NCBI RefSeq assembly: GCF_014650555.1
Contig: NZ_BMVE01000016.1
Span: 62,001-126,000, forward strand
Source of the DNA: Streptomyces goshikiensis
GTDB lineage: Bacteria > Actinomycetota > Actinomycetes > Streptomycetales > Streptomycetaceae
DNA length: 64,000 nt
Direction: 5' to 3'
Part shown: positions 1 to 8,302 of the stretch, piece after piece
Layout of the letters: every line of letters starts with the position of its first letter
Position numbering within the stretch: the stretch's first letter is position 1
The notes under the pieces: model-generated
The model's input: the letters and a program-made list of their open reading frames with translations, nothing else
Database searches by the model: none
What the model was told of the DNA's origin: nothing
Program-made: the position numbers and the translations under genes

Positions 1-377
1 CCGAGGCCGGTCAGGGCGTTCTTGAAGATCTGCTCGAAGCCGAGGAACTTCACCACGCCGATGTCCACCGACGGGTGGAAGCGCAGGCCGCCCTTGTACG
101 GGCCGAGCGCGCTGTTGAACTCGACCCGGTAGCCGCGGTTGACGTGGACTCGGCCCCGGTCGTCCTGCCACGGGACGCGGAAGAGGATCTGCCGCTCGGG
201 CTCGGTGAGCCGCTCCACCAGCGCCACGGCCGGGTCGGCGTACTCGGGGCGGGCGGCGAACACGGGGGCCAGGGTCTCCAGTACTTCCCGTACCGCCTGG
301 TGGAACTCGGGCTGCGCCGGGTTGCGCCGCTCGATGTCTGCCCGCAGTGCTTCCAGCCTGTCCTTCTGATCCTTCAC
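1..377 (-). CDS. gdhA: NADP-specific glutamate dehydrogenase, N-terminal part (runs off window)
   Basis: This gene encodes the first 125 residues or so of a hexameric glutamate dehydrogenase, which aminates 2-oxoglutarate with ammonium and NADPH. The translation contains FRVPWQDDRG, GYRVEFNSALGPYKGGLRFH and KFLGFEQIFKNALTG, which are diagnostic of the bacterial GdhA substrate-binding domain. The lysines of the PYKGG and KNALTG segments belong to the glutamate-binding pocket in this family. I chose the GTG start at 377 because an AGGGAGG-like ribosome site (GGAGGGA, 383-389) precedes it. The 3' part lies beyond position 1. It is a core nitrogen-assimilation gene and marks the left flank as chromosomal. 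The family identity is firm; only the missing end is unknown. Confidence 0.93.
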   Translation of the reverse strand, partial: MKDQKDRLEALRADIERRNPAQPEFHQAVREVLETLAPVFAARPEYADPAVALVERLTEPERQILFRVPWQDDRGRVHVNRGYRVEFNSALGPYKGGLRFHPSVDIGVVKFLGFEQIFKNALTGL

Positions 378-681
378 GTGTGTCCCTCCAGGGGTTCCGT
401 GGTTCCGTGCTTCCGGGCTGCGGAAACGTTCTTCCGTATCGCGGTTCCCAAACGGGAGGCTACCGCGCGATGCCCCGGCCGGAAACATCCTCATCGATCA
501 CACCCGGCAGGAAGCTTTCCTACTCATAAGACCAACAGCCTTGACGATTAGATGACCTGCGCATGACCAGCGGCAGACCGGAAGACCAGCCGCAGACCAC
601 CCGCGGGCGGGTCCGCCGGGGTCCGTGACCGTGATCGGAACGGGCCAACGGGCCCGCCGCGCTTGCCAGTAGGGTGCCGTC
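378..681. promoter_or_regulatory. Divergent intergenic region between gdhA and GNAT gene
   Basis: No convincing gene is seen here. The stretch separates two divergently transcribed genes, so it should hold both promoters. It includes a less GC-rich segment (about 500-560) that could house a promoter, but no clear -10/-35 pair or operator could be assigned by eye. Confidence 0.4.
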
Positions 682-1185
682 ATGAGCACCTCCCCACTGC
701 GCCTGGAGCCGGTCACCGTGGCGAACTTCGACACGGTGTGCGCGATACAGGTCCGCCCCGACCAGGCACATCTCGTCTCACCCGTGGTCAAGTCCCTGGC
801 CGAGGCCTATGTCAACGGCGACTGCGCCTGGCCGCGCGCCATCGTCGACGGCGACGAGGTCGTCGGCTTCGTGATGGCCTTCATCGACATCGCCTGGAAC
901 CCGGCCGCGGACCCCGGCGACATCCGCTCCGGCATCTGGCGCCTGAACATCAGCGCCGACCGCCAGGGCAAGGGCTACGGCCGCTTCGCGGTCGAGGCCG
1001 TCACCGCCGAACTCCGCCGCCGGGGCGCCGACCGCGCGTACGTCACCTGGGAACCGGGCCCCGGTACGCCCAAGCCCTTCTACCTCGGCCTCGGATTCCG
1101 CTCCACCGGCGAGCGGAGCGGCGGCCAGTCCGTCGCCGTACTGCCCCTGGCCGCCGGGCAGTACGACGCGGTGGACGCCCGCTAG
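682..1185 (+). CDS. GNAT family N-acetyltransferase
   Basis: A 167-residue single-domain GNAT protein. The acetyl-CoA pyrophosphate-binding motif A is visible as RQGKGYGRFAVEAV (about residues 94-107), preceded by the beta strand IWRLNIS. It is followed by a motif B-like YLGLGFRSTGE near residue 136. The length fits a minimal GNAT fold. The substrate cannot be told from sequence; GNAT enzymes acetylate amines of small molecules, antibiotics or proteins. The stop codon overlaps the 3' end of the convergent AraC gene by 4 bp, so transcription of the two genes must collide or terminate across each other. Family certain, role unknown. Confidence 0.85.
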   Translation: MSTSPLRLEPVTVANFDTVCAIQVRPDQAHLVSPVVKSLAEAYVNGDCAWPRAIVDGDEVVGFVMAFIDIAWNPAADPGDIRSGIWRLNISADRQGKGYGRFAVEAVTAELRRRGADRAYVTWEPGPGTPKPFYLGLGFRSTGERSGGQSVAVLPLAAGQYDAVDAR

Positions 1186-2183
1186 GCTCCGGGCAGTACG
1201 ACCGTCCGCGCCGCCCCCGGCATCAGCGGTGGGACGGGCTGGGCACCGGCGCCCGTCCGGAACTCCTGCGGACTGACGCCCCGGACCCGCTTGAAGGCCG
1301 TCGACAGCGCGAACGCCGATCCGTAGCCCACCCGCCGGGCCACCGTCGCCACCGTCGCGTCCGGCTCCCGCAGCAGATCCGCGGCGAGCGCGAGCCTCCA
1401 GCCCGTCAGGTACGCCATCGGCGGCTCCCCGACCAGCTCGGTGAACCGGCGTGCCAGCGAGGCCCGGGAGACCCCGGCCTTGACCCCGAGCTCCTCCACC
1501 GTCCAGCCGTGGGCCGGGTTCTCGTGGAGCATCCGCAGCGCCGGGCCGACCACCGGGTCGCCCTGCGCCCGGTACCAGGCCGGGGCCCCCGAGCCGGGGT
1601 CAGCGAGCCAGGTGCGCAGGACCCCGATGAGCAACAGGTCCAGCAGCCGGTCCAGGACGATCTCCTGCCCCGGCTCGTCCCGGGAGATCTCCGAGGCGAG
1701 CAGCCCGATCAGCGTGGCGTCGGCGGCCGCGGCGGGCCGTACCAGGACCGTCGGCAGCGCGCTCAGCAGCCGGCGGCCGATCTCGCTCGGCGCCTGGTAG
1801 GTGCCGCTCAGCATCACCGCCGACCCCGCGTCCTGGAACTCCGCGCCCCAGGTGCGCACGCCCAGCGCCATGCTCTCGCTGACGTCCTCGCCCGCCCCGG
1901 TGGTACACCGCTGCTCGGGGTCCACCGTGATCTGCACCGGGGTGTCCGGCGCGTCGCCGATCGTGTAGGGCTCGGGCCCCCGTATGACGGCCACGTCCCC
2001 GGGGCTGATCCGCACCGGCTCGCCGCCGTCGGGGAGCACCCAGCTGGAGCCGTGCACCATCGTGGCCACCGACAGCGGGGCCCGGTCCTCGATCCGTACC
2101 GCCCAGGGCGGGTTGTAGACGGCCTTGAGGAGGAAGGCACCCCGGGCCTTGGGGCCTTCGAGGAGGCCGGTCAGCGTGTCCAT
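1182..2183 (-). CDS. AraC family transcriptional regulator with N-terminal cupin sensor
   Basis: A 333-residue regulator. The N-terminal half (about 20-190) looks like the cupin-type effector domain of the family; it has the segment ISPGDVAVIRGPEPYTIG. The C-terminal 100 residues carry two helix-turn-helix motifs: WTVEELGVKAGVSRASLARRF, cut here to its core VEELGVKAGVSRASLARR, and VARRVGYGSAFALSTAFKR. It ends in the AraC signature VSPQEFR. The ATG at 2183 has a GGAGG ribosome site, and the longer upstream open frame is not used. It lies immediately downstream of an NmrA-like reductase on the same strand with a 40-bp gap. Co-transcription is plausible, as is control of that reductase, but the target is an inference. 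Confidence 0.88.
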   Translation of the reverse strand: MDTLTGLLEGPKARGAFLLKAVYNPPWAVRIEDRAPLSVATMVHGSSWVLPDGGEPVRISPGDVAVIRGPEPYTIGDAPDTPVQITVDPEQRCTTGAGEDVSESMALGVRTWGAEFQDAGSAVMLSGTYQAPSEIGRRLLSALPTVLVRPAAAADATLIGLLASEISRDEPGQEIVLDRLLDLLLIGVLRTWLADPGSGAPAWYRAQGDPVVGPALRMLHENPAHGWTVEELGVKAGVSRASLARRFTELVGEPPMAYLTGWRLALAADLLREPDATVATVARRVGYGSAFALSTAFKRVRGVSPQEFRTGAGAQPVPPLMPGAARTVVLPGA

Positions 2184-2223
2184 GGGCTCATCCTCCCTCC
2201 GCCCGAACCCGTCTGACGCAAAC

Positions 2224-3093
2224 TCAGGCGTCCCAGACACCGGTGGCCGCCGCCTCGCGGGCGAAGTCGGCGAAGTCCCTGGGTCGCCGGCCGAGCACCT
2301 CCTCCACCCCGTGCACCAGGTGCGCGTTGCGCCCGTCCAGGATGAGCGTGAACAGGTCGGCGAGTTCCTCCGGCAGGCCGTTCTCGCGGAGCACCGCCCG
2401 GTAGTCCTCGGTCGAGACGGGGAGGTACGAGATCTCCCGCCCGGTCGCCTTCGACAGCTCGGCGGCGGCATCGGCGAAGCTGAGCAGCCGCGGCCCGGAC
2501 AGTTCGTACGTCCGGCCGATGTGGCGGTCGTCCGTCAGCGCGGCCACGACCACGTCGGCGATGTCGTCGGTGTCCACGAAGGGCTCGACGGCGTGCCCGG
2601 TGGGCAGGGCGATCTGCCCGGCCAGGACCGGTTCCCGGAAGAAGCCCTCGTCGAAGTTCTGGTTGAACCAGCTGGCCCGGACGACGGTCCAGTCCGCGCC
2701 GGACTCCTTCATCCGGTCCTCGGCCGCCCGCGCCGCGTCCTCGCCGCGCCCCGAGAGGAGCACGAGCCGGCCCGCCCCGGCGGCGACGGCCGCGTCCGCG
2801 AAGGCGCCGATCTGCTCGGGGGCGCCGGGGAAGGCGAGGTCCGGGTAGTAGGTCACGTACACCCGGTCCACCCCGTCCAGCGCCGGCCCCCAGGTGGCGG
2901 GCAGGTTCCAGTCGAAGGCGGGGTCGGCGGCGCGTGATCCGACGCGGACCCGGCGCCCCCGCAGGAGGAGCTTCTCGGCGACGCGCCGACCGGTCTTGCC
3001 GGTGCCCCCGATGACGAGGGTGACGGCGTCCCCGGTGTCCTTCGCGTTGCTGGCGTTGCTCGCGTTGCTCGATGCGTTCGATGAGTTCGTCAT
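2224..3093 (-). CDS. NmrA-like NAD(P)-binding oxidoreductase
   Basis: A 289-residue Rossmann protein of the atypical short-chain dehydrogenase/NmrA family. The nucleotide-binding motif is VIGGTGKTGRRVAEKL (about 27-42), followed by a basic LRGRRVRVGSRA that suggests NADPH preference. The segments WTVVRASWFNQNF and YELSGPRLLSFADAA are typical of NAD(P)H quinone-reductase-like members. The first 20 residues are a Ser-Asn-Ala run that looks like a short repeat expansion ahead of the fold, so a later start is possible. It sits in tandem with an AraC regulator downstream and a SnoaL-like gene upstream, all on the minus strand; a small redox operon is likely. The substrate is not deducible. Confidence 0.85.
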   Translation of the reverse strand: MTNSSNASSNASNASNAKDTGDAVTLVIGGTGKTGRRVAEKLLLRGRRVRVGSRAADPAFDWNLPATWGPALDGVDRVYVTYYPDLAFPGAPEQIGAFADAAVAAGAGRLVLLSGRGEDAARAAEDRMKESGADWTVVRASWFNQNFDEGFFREPVLAGQIALPTGHAVEPFVDTDDIADVVVAALTDDRHIGRTYELSGPRLLSFADAAAELSKATGREISYLPVSTEDYRAVLRENGLPEELADLFTLILDGRNAHLVHGVEEVLGRRPRDFADFAREAAATGVWDA

Positions 3094-3176
3094 GCCTTCA
3101 GTCAACCGCCGCCGCGCGAGACGGGACATAGCCGAAAAGCTCACCTCCATAAGCGAGCGTCCAAGGCGCCCCGCAC

Positions 3177-3563
3177 TCAGCCGCCGGCCCGCACCTCGGT
3201 GTTCTGGCAGGCCGTCAGCAGCCACCGCCCGTCCTCGGCACGGGTCATCACGTACAGCGGGCTGCCCTCGGTGTCCCCCTCCGCGGAGTGGTAGACCTGA
3301 CGGACCTTGACCGCCGCCACGTCGGGCCGCAGGAACCGGGTGTGGACCACCTCGTAGCTCACCTCCCCGTCCCACTGCGCGGCGGGCAGCACCGCGCGGG
3401 TGAACTCGGCTATCGCGTCGAGGCCGATGAGGACCTTGCCGTGGGCCGTGGTCCACAGCGCCTCGGGGTGGAAGAGGGCGAGGAAACCTTCGGCGTCCTT
3501 GGCCCGCTGGGTGCGTTCGACGGCGGCGACGACCTCGGCGACCGCCTCGTTTTCTGTAGTCAT
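3177..3563 (-). CDS. SnoaL-like (NTF2-fold) protein, SgcJ/EcaC type
   Basis: A 128-residue NTF2-like protein. The pattern AVERTQRAKDAEGFLALFHP followed by EALWTTAHGKVLIGLDAI is the hallmark of the SgcJ/EcaC and DUF4440 families, which form small cone-shaped dimers. Members act as accessory enzymes or binding proteins in polyketide and enediyne pathways, or are general small-molecule enzymes. It opens the minus-strand cluster with the NmrA-like and AraC genes and is divergent from the flavoprotein gene at 3623; the 59-bp gap should hold both promoters. Family assignment is good; function is unknown. Confidence 0.8.
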   Translation of the reverse strand: MTTENEAVAEVVAAVERTQRAKDAEGFLALFHPEALWTTAHGKVLIGLDAIAEFTRAVLPAAQWDGEVSYEVVHTRFLRPDVAAVKVRQVYHSAEGDTEGSPLYVMTRAEDGRWLLTACQNTEVRAGG

Positions 3564-3622
3564 GTGAGTGAGGATGCTCCCTCACCTATGGTTGAGGTCA
3601 ATAAATATGATCACATGGCGAC

Positions 3623-4168
3623 ATGACGAGGAATCTCTACTTGTTCTGCTCCGCCGCCCAGCCCGTCTTCGACGTGGCGCACGTGATCGAGGACGCCCAG
3701 TCGCGGGGCTGGAACGTCTGCCTGGGGCTCACCCCGACGGCGGCGCGCTGGCTGTCGTTGAGCCTCGACGGACTCGCCGCACTGACCGGCCACCCGGTGC
3801 GCTGGGAGTACAAGCTGCCCGGGGAGCCTGACGTCTGGCCGGTGGCCGACGCCCTGCTCTTCGCCCCGGCCACCTTCAACTCGCTCAACGCCTGGGCCCT
3901 CGGCCTCACCGACCGGTTCACCCACGGGGTCGCGGCCGAGGCGCTCGGCAAGGGCATCCCCGTGGTCGCCATGCCCTGCACCAACACCGCGCTCGCCGCG
4001 CACCCCCAGTTCGACCAGTCCCTCGCGGTCCTGCGCGGCGCCGGCGTCGAACTGCTCTACGGCGAGGGCGGCTTCGTCCCCGGCCCGGCCGGCCAGGACG
4101 GCCCGGCGCACTTCCCGTGGCAGGCCGCCCTGGACGCGGTGGACCGGGCGGGCACGGCCCAGGCCTGA
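3623..4168 (+). CDS. Flavoprotein (phosphopantothenoylcysteine-decarboxylase-like)
   Basis: A 181-residue protein with the flavoprotein/HFCD fold. It starts with the strand LYLFCSAAQP, has VADALLFAPATFNSLNAWALG (residues about 73-93), which matches the conserved P-A-T-x-N-x-x-x-K/A-x-x-x-G flavin loop, and later IPVVAMPCTN. The His expected near the active site in true decarboxylases is not obvious, so this is probably a stand-alone flavoprotein of the type common in Streptomyces rather than a coenzyme A enzyme. It is transcribed away from the SnoaL-like gene. A redox or decarboxylation role on an unknown substrate is an inference. Confidence 0.75.
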   Translation: MTRNLYLFCSAAQPVFDVAHVIEDAQSRGWNVCLGLTPTAARWLSLSLDGLAALTGHPVRWEYKLPGEPDVWPVADALLFAPATFNSLNAWALGLTDRFTHGVAAEALGKGIPVVAMPCTNTALAAHPQFDQSLAVLRGAGVELLYGEGGFVPGPAGQDGPAHFPWQAALDAVDRAGTAQA

Positions 4169-4225
4169 CGGACCGGGCCCGCGCGGGACCGGGCGCGCGC
4201 GGGACCGGGGCCGGCAGGCGGCCCG

Positions 4226-4732
4226 CTACTCCCCGGTCACCCCGTCGATCGCCTCGCGCAGCAGGTCCGCGTGCCCGTTGTGCCGGGCGTACTCCTCGAT
4301 CATGTGGGCCAGGACGTAGTGCAGGGAGTACTCCTGATCGCCGTGGCGCCCCTTCACGTCCAGGGACTCGGCGGCCTCCACGATCGCCCGCGACCGCGCG
4401 CAGGCGTCCTCCCAGATCCCGAACGACTCCGCCGGGTCCGCGTCCTCGACGTGGAACTCCGTCCGCTCCCCCGCCGCGTTCCGCGGGAAGTGGATCGGGA
4501 CGTCCTCGCCGCCGAGGACATTGCGGAACCAGCCCCGCTCCACCTCCGCCAGGTGCCGTACCAGCCCGAGCAGGGACAGCCCCGACGGCGGGACGGCCTT
4601 CCGCCGCAGCTGCTCGGGCGTCAGGCCCGCGCACTTCACCATCAGGGTGTCCCGCTGCCCCTGCAGGACGCTGGTCAGGGTGGCGCGTTCGTCCCCGACC
4701 AGCACGGGCGGGGTCCGCTGTTCCTCGTTCAT
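4226..4732 (-). CDS. DinB family protein (DUF664)
   Basis: A 168-residue four-helix protein of the DinB/DUF664 superfamily. Conserved landmarks are the N-terminal helix RATLTSVLQGQRDTLMVKCA, the motif LLGLVRHLAEVERGWF (metal-ligand His in RHLAEVE) and the C-terminal HMIEEYARHNGHADLLRE, which supplies two further metal-binding histidines. The three-His arrangement is that of the DinB/mycothiol-transferase group, so a thiol-dependent detoxification function is possible. It lies downstream of the epoxide hydrolase on the same strand with a 60-bp gap, and co-transcription would fit a detoxification theme, though this is inference. Confidence 0.85.
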   Translation of the reverse strand: MNEEQRTPPVLVGDERATLTSVLQGQRDTLMVKCAGLTPEQLRRKAVPPSGLSLLGLVRHLAEVERGWFRNVLGGEDVPIHFPRNAAGERTEFHVEDADPAESFGIWEDACARSRAIVEAAESLDVKGRHGDQEYSLHYVLAHMIEEYARHNGHADLLREAIDGVTGE

Positions 4733-4792
4733 GGGGCGATCATCACAGGCGTACGGTCATCACGGGCGCACGGTCGGCCGCGTCACCGGGAT

Positions 4793-5971
4793 TCACTGCG
4801 CGGACAGCTCCCGGAAGAACGCCCGGACGTCCCCCACCAGCAGATCCGGAACCTCCATCGCCGCGAAGTGCCCACCGCGGTCGTACGAGGTCCAGCGCAC
4901 GACCGTGTCGGTCCGCGCGGCGACGTGCCGCAGCGGGATGAAGTTGTCGCGGGGGAAGTCGGCGAGCGCGGTCGGCGTGGCCGACGCCTCGGGCGGCTGA
5001 CCGGCGTAGTCGGCGTGCGCCCGCTCGTAGTAGATCCGGGCGGCGGACCCCGCCGTGCCGGTCAGCCAGTACAGCATCACGTTGGTCAGCATCTGGTCCC
5101 GGTCGACCGGGCACCGCGGATCCGCCCACTCGGCGAACTTCTCCCCGATCCAGGCGAGCAGCCCGACGGGCGAGTCGTTCAGCCCGTACGCGAGGGTCTG
5201 CGGCCGGGTCGACTGGATGTCGGCGTACCCCTGCCGCTCGCGCGCCCAGACCCGGTACCGCTCCCACGAGGCCAGCGTCCGCTTCCGCTCCCCCGCGCTG
5301 AGCGCGGCCAGCTCCTCGGGCTGCGGCTCCGCGGTCGCCCCTCCGCCGGGCAGCAGGTTCAGGTGCACCCCGAGTACGTTCCCGGGCCGGATCCTGCCGA
5401 GCTCCCGCGAAACGGCGGCGCCCCAGTCGCCGCCCTGGACCCCGTACGTGCCGTACCCGAGCCGCTCCATCAGCACCCCGAAGGCCCGCGCGACCCGCTT
5501 GAACTCCCAGCCGGTGTCCCGGGTGGGCCCGGACAGGGCAAAGCCGGGGATGTGCGGCAGGACGAGGTGGAACGCGTCGGCGGGATCCCCGCCGTGCGCC
5601 CGCGGATCCGTCAGCGGGCCGGCGACCCGCTGGAACTCCACGAAGGACCCGGGCCAGCCGTGGGTCATCAGCAGCGGCGTCGCCCCGGGCTCGGGCGACC
5701 GGATGTGCGCGAAGTGCACCCGCGCCCCGTCGACGGTCGTCACGTACTGCGGCCACTCGTTGAGCCTCGCCTCGGCCGCCCGCCAGTCGTACGCGGTGCT
5801 CCAGTACCGCGCGAGCTCCCGGACCTCCCCGAGCGGCATCCCGTACGACCGGCCCACCCCGGGCAGCTCATCGGGCCACCGCGCCCGGTCCAGCCGCTCC
5901 CGGAGATCCTCCAGCTCCGGCTCCCCCACCTGAAGCCGAAACGGCTGCGCCCACTCCCCGAGATCACCCAT
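4793..5971 (-). CDS. Epoxide hydrolase (alpha/beta hydrolase with EHN domain)
   Basis: A 392-residue epoxide hydrolase. The N-terminal EHN domain spans about 8-115 (RLDRARWPDELPG, WSTAYDWRAAEARLNEWPQY). The alpha/beta-hydrolase core follows, with the oxyanion motif MTHGWPGSFVEF, the nucleophile elbow GVQGGDWGAAVS (Asp nucleophile) and the C-terminal catalytic His in YDRGGHFAAME. The order and length match bacterial and mammalian microsomal-type epoxide hydrolases, which open epoxides to diols by an ester intermediate. It is cytosolic with no signal peptide. The first GTTAAC repeats begin 35 bp upstream of its start, so they fall in its promoter region. Confidence 0.92.
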   Translation of the reverse strand: MGDLGEWAQPFRLQVGEPELEDLRERLDRARWPDELPGVGRSYGMPLGEVRELARYWSTAYDWRAAEARLNEWPQYVTTVDGARVHFAHIRSPEPGATPLLMTHGWPGSFVEFQRVAGPLTDPRAHGGDPADAFHLVLPHIPGFALSGPTRDTGWEFKRVARAFGVLMERLGYGTYGVQGGDWGAAVSRELGRIRPGNVLGVHLNLLPGGGATAEPQPEELAALSAGERKRTLASWERYRVWARERQGYADIQSTRPQTLAYGLNDSPVGLLAWIGEKFAEWADPRCPVDRDQMLTNVMLYWLTGTAGSAARIYYERAHADYAGQPPEASATPTALADFPRDNFIPLRHVAARTDTVVRWTSYDRGGHFAAMEVPDLLVGDVRAFFRELSAQ

Positions 5972-6005
5972 GCCCGCGATCCTAGGCGGCCCGCCCGCGC
6001 GCGGC

Positions 6006-6079
6006 GTTAACGGCGTTAACGCCGGGGCGGCATCCGCAGGGAAGGCCCCCGCAGCGTTAACGGCGTTAACGCCGTTAAC
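6006..6079. repeat. GTTAAC array A (five 9-bp-phase copies)
   Basis: GTTAAC occurs at 6006, 6015, 6056, 6065 and 6074, that is as a doublet and a triplet with an exact 9-bp period and units GTTAACGGC or GTTAACGCC. Back-to-back units create the 12-bp palindrome GGCGTTAACGCC. The triplet reaches into the 3' end of the TetR gene. It is the leftmost of five arrays of the same unit; see the arrays near 8.2, 10.3, 10.57 and 11 kb. Confidence 0.9.
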
Positions 6080-6845
6080 GCCCCCGCCGCTCCACCAACA
6101 GCCCCAGCCCGTCCAGGATCCGCTCCAGCCCGTACAACAGCGCCTGTTCCTGCCCCCCTTGCTCCGCGACCGATCCCAACGCCGCCGCCAGCGCCGGGTA
6201 ATCGTCCCCGCGCGCCCTCAACACCTCGCCCAGCATCACGACAAGCTGCGCATCGGGCCCTTCGCCCCCGGCCCCACCACCCCCGCCGGCCATGGCCCGC
6301 TCCTGCTCGGCGATCCCCCGCACGTGCCCCGCCACCAGCACCACCGAGTCCATCGCCTCGGCTCCGCTCAGCCCGCACCCGTCCAGCGCCGCGAGCGCCC
6401 GTTCCATCCAGCCGAGTTCCCGCGGCCCCATGACCCGCGCCCCGACCGTCGCCTCCAGCAGCCACGGGTGCGCCCGGAACCCCTCGTACAGCCCCCGCGC
6501 CCACACCCCGAGCTGCTCCCGCCATCCCCCGCCCGCCGACTCCGCCCTCGCGGCCGCGGCCGCCAGCCGCGCGTCCAGCCCCGCAGGGTCCGGCAGCGCC
6601 GCCTCCACCATCAGCGCGACGAGCTCCGCCTTCCCCGGCACGTACCGGTAGAGCGCCATCTTCGTGACCGCCAGCTCCGCGGCCACCCGCTGCATCGATA
6701 CGCCGCCCAGTCCCTCCGCATCGGCGATCCCGACCCCGGCCAGGGCGATGCCCTCCAGAGTGAGCCCCCGCTTCGGCCCCCGCGCGGGCTTGGCCGGCGG
6801 CCCCCACAACAGCCGCACCGCCGCGCTCCACTGCTCACTCGTCAT
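6075..6845 (-). CDS. TetR family transcriptional repressor
   Basis: A 256-residue TetR-type repressor. The HTH region is LEGIALAGVGIADAEGLGGV and SMQRVAAELAVTKMALYRYV, with the recognition-helix signature ALYRYVPGK (residues about 30-75). The C-terminal half is the effector domain of the class that begins WREQLGVWARGLYEGFRAHP. It is divergent from an FAD monooxygenase with a 105-bp gap carrying an inverted repeat (6871-6920), the usual layout for a repressor of a flavin-dependent drug or metabolite hydroxylase. Its 3' end contains GTTAAC repeat material, so the last residues may have been reshaped by repeat spread. Confidence 0.88.
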   Translation of the reverse strand: MTSEQWSAAVRLLWGPPAKPARGPKRGLTLEGIALAGVGIADAEGLGGVSMQRVAAELAVTKMALYRYVPGKAELVALMVEAALPDPAGLDARLAAAAARAESAGGGWREQLGVWARGLYEGFRAHPWLLEATVGARVMGPRELGWMERALAALDGCGLSGAEAMDSVVLVAGHVRGIAEQERAMAGGGGGAGGEGPDAQLVVMLGEVLRARGDDYPALAAALGSVAEQGGQEQALLYGLERILDGLGLLVERRGR

Positions 6846-6870
6846 GGGGATCCCCTTGCACTCGTACCAA

Positions 6871-6920
6871 AACTGCGTCTACCGTACACGGAATCGCTTC
6901 TGTATCCGCTGGACGCAGTT
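6871..6920. promoter_or_regulatory. Inverted repeat between tetR and monooxygenase, candidate operator
   Basis: AACTGCGTC (6871-6879) is matched by its perfect inverse GACGCAGTT (6912-6920). A less perfect inner dyad lies around GTACACGGAATCGCTTCTGTATCC (20-base core at 6884-6903). The element covers most of the only intergenic space between the TetR gene and the divergent monooxygenase, so TetR binding here is the simplest reading. Confidence 0.55.
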
Positions 6921-6950
6921 CTGGTCCCTCGCCACCCCGGAGCCCAATCC

Positions 6951-8156
6951 GTGCCCACACCGCCCTCCCCCACCATCCTCATCTCCGGCGCGAGCATCGC
7001 CGGCCCGGCCCTCGCCCACCGCCTCGGCCACCACGGCTTCCGCCCCACCGTCGTCGAACTCTCCCCCGCCCTGCGCGAAGGCGGCCACGCCGTCGACTTC
7101 CGCGGCGACACCCACCTCACCGTCCTGCGCCGCATGGGCCTCCTCGACGAACTCCGCCGCCTCCAGACCGGCGGCAGCCCGATGACCTTCGTCGACCAGG
7201 ACGACGCTCCCCTCCTCCACCTCCCCGCCGCCTTCGCGGGCGGCGACATCGAGGTCCTGCGCGGCGACCTCTCCCGCACGCTCCACGAGGCCTCCCTACC
7301 CACCACCGAGTACGTCTTCGGCGACTCCGTGACCGGCCTCACCGAAACCCCGGACGGCGTGGACGTCACCTTCCGCCGCTCCCCTCCCCGTACCTTCGAC
7401 CTCGTCATCGGCGCCGACGGCATCCACTCCCACATCCGCCGGCTCGCCTTCGGCCCGGAGGAACGGCACGTCACCCACCTCGGCTACTACGCCGCCACCT
7501 GGAGCCTCCCCCACCACCCGCACCCGGACCCCCGCCCCGGCTCCGTCGGCTACAACGCCCCCGGCCGTCTCGCCAGCGTGGGCACCGGCCACGCCAACCC
7601 CGCCCGCGCCGGGGCCTTCTTCCTCTTCGCCTCGCCCGAGCTCACCTACGACCGCCACGACCCCGACGCCCAGAAGGCCCTCCTGGAAGCCGCCTTCGCC
7701 GGCCTCCCCTGGCGGGTCCGGGAACTCCTCGACACCCTCCCCGCCGCCCAGGACCTCTACTTCGACTCCATCAGCCGCGCCGACGTCCCCGCCTGGTCCA
7801 CCGGCCGGATCGCCCTCGTCGGCGACGCCGCCTGCGGCGCGACCATCGGCGGGATGGGCACCGGAACGGGCATCGTCGCGGCGTACGTCCTGGCCACCGA
7901 ACTCGCCCGCTCCCCCGGGGACCACCGGGCCGCCTTCGCCCGCTACGAGTCCCTGCTCCGCCCCTACGCCCGGAGGTGCCAGAAGGGCGGCGACCGTACC
8001 GGCCCCTTCCTCGCCCCCGCCACCGCCCTCGGCCTGCGCCTGCGCAACGCCACGTTCGGCCACCCGCGCGGCATGGCCTGGATGCTGAAGCAGGGCCAGA
8101 AGACGGCCGCCCTGAAGAACCTCCCGCGTCAGCCCGACCCGGCCCCGAGGCGTTAA
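6951..8156 (+). CDS. FAD-dependent monooxygenase (PHBH/TetX-like)
   Basis: A 401-residue class A flavin monooxygenase. It has the dinucleotide-binding fold near the N terminus (ILISGASIAGPALAHRL, with Ser replacing the usual second Gly), the DG motif FDLVIGADGIHSHIRR (about residues 147-162) and the second FAD motif ALVGDAACGATIGGMGTGTG near residue 285. Such enzymes hydroxylate aromatic or polyketide substrates, or inactivate drugs as in the TetX group. The GTG at 6951 is the first start that gives the complete Rossmann strand. The stop codon TAA is part of a GTTAAC repeat (8152-8157). It is probably repressed by the divergent TetR. Confidence 0.87.
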   Translation: MPTPPSPTILISGASIAGPALAHRLGHHGFRPTVVELSPALREGGHAVDFRGDTHLTVLRRMGLLDELRRLQTGGSPMTFVDQDDAPLLHLPAAFAGGDIEVLRGDLSRTLHEASLPTTEYVFGDSVTGLTETPDGVDVTFRRSPPRTFDLVIGADGIHSHIRRLAFGPEERHVTHLGYYAATWSLPHHPHPDPRPGSVGYNAPGRLASVGTGHANPARAGAFFLFASPELTYDRHDPDAQKALLEAAFAGLPWRVRELLDTLPAAQDLYFDSISRADVPAWSTGRIALVGDAACGATIGGMGTGTGIVAAYVLATELARSPGDHRAAFARYESLLRPYARRCQKGGDRTGPFLAPATALGLRLRNATFGHPRGMAWMLKQGQKTAALKNLPRQPDPAPRR

Positions 8157-8262
8157 CGGCGTTAACGGCGTCGCGGCGTTAACGGCGCGGCGGCATTAAC
8201 GCCGTTAACAATCGGAACACCTCGCTCCACTTCCCGGCGTTAACGGCGTTAACGCCGTTAAC
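8152..8262. repeat. GTTAAC array B (seven exact copies, one variant)
   Basis: Exact GTTAAC sits at 8152, 8161, 8178, 8204, 8239, 8248 and 8257, with an ATTAAC variant at 8195. The final three have the strict 9-bp spacing seen in the other arrays. This array fills the intergenic space upstream of parA, the classical location of a plasmid centromere (parS/parC), which makes it the best single candidate for the ParB-binding site of this locus. Confidence 0.9.
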
Positions 8263-8302
8263 GGTCCCCCCGGCGCCGCCAACGCCACTATCGCTCCCAC
8301 TT

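Noticed and set aside
2184..2471. N-terminal extension of the AraC open frame
   Set aside because: The extension overlaps the NmrA-like gene, is shadow-like, and the internal ATG at 2183 has a clear ribosome site.
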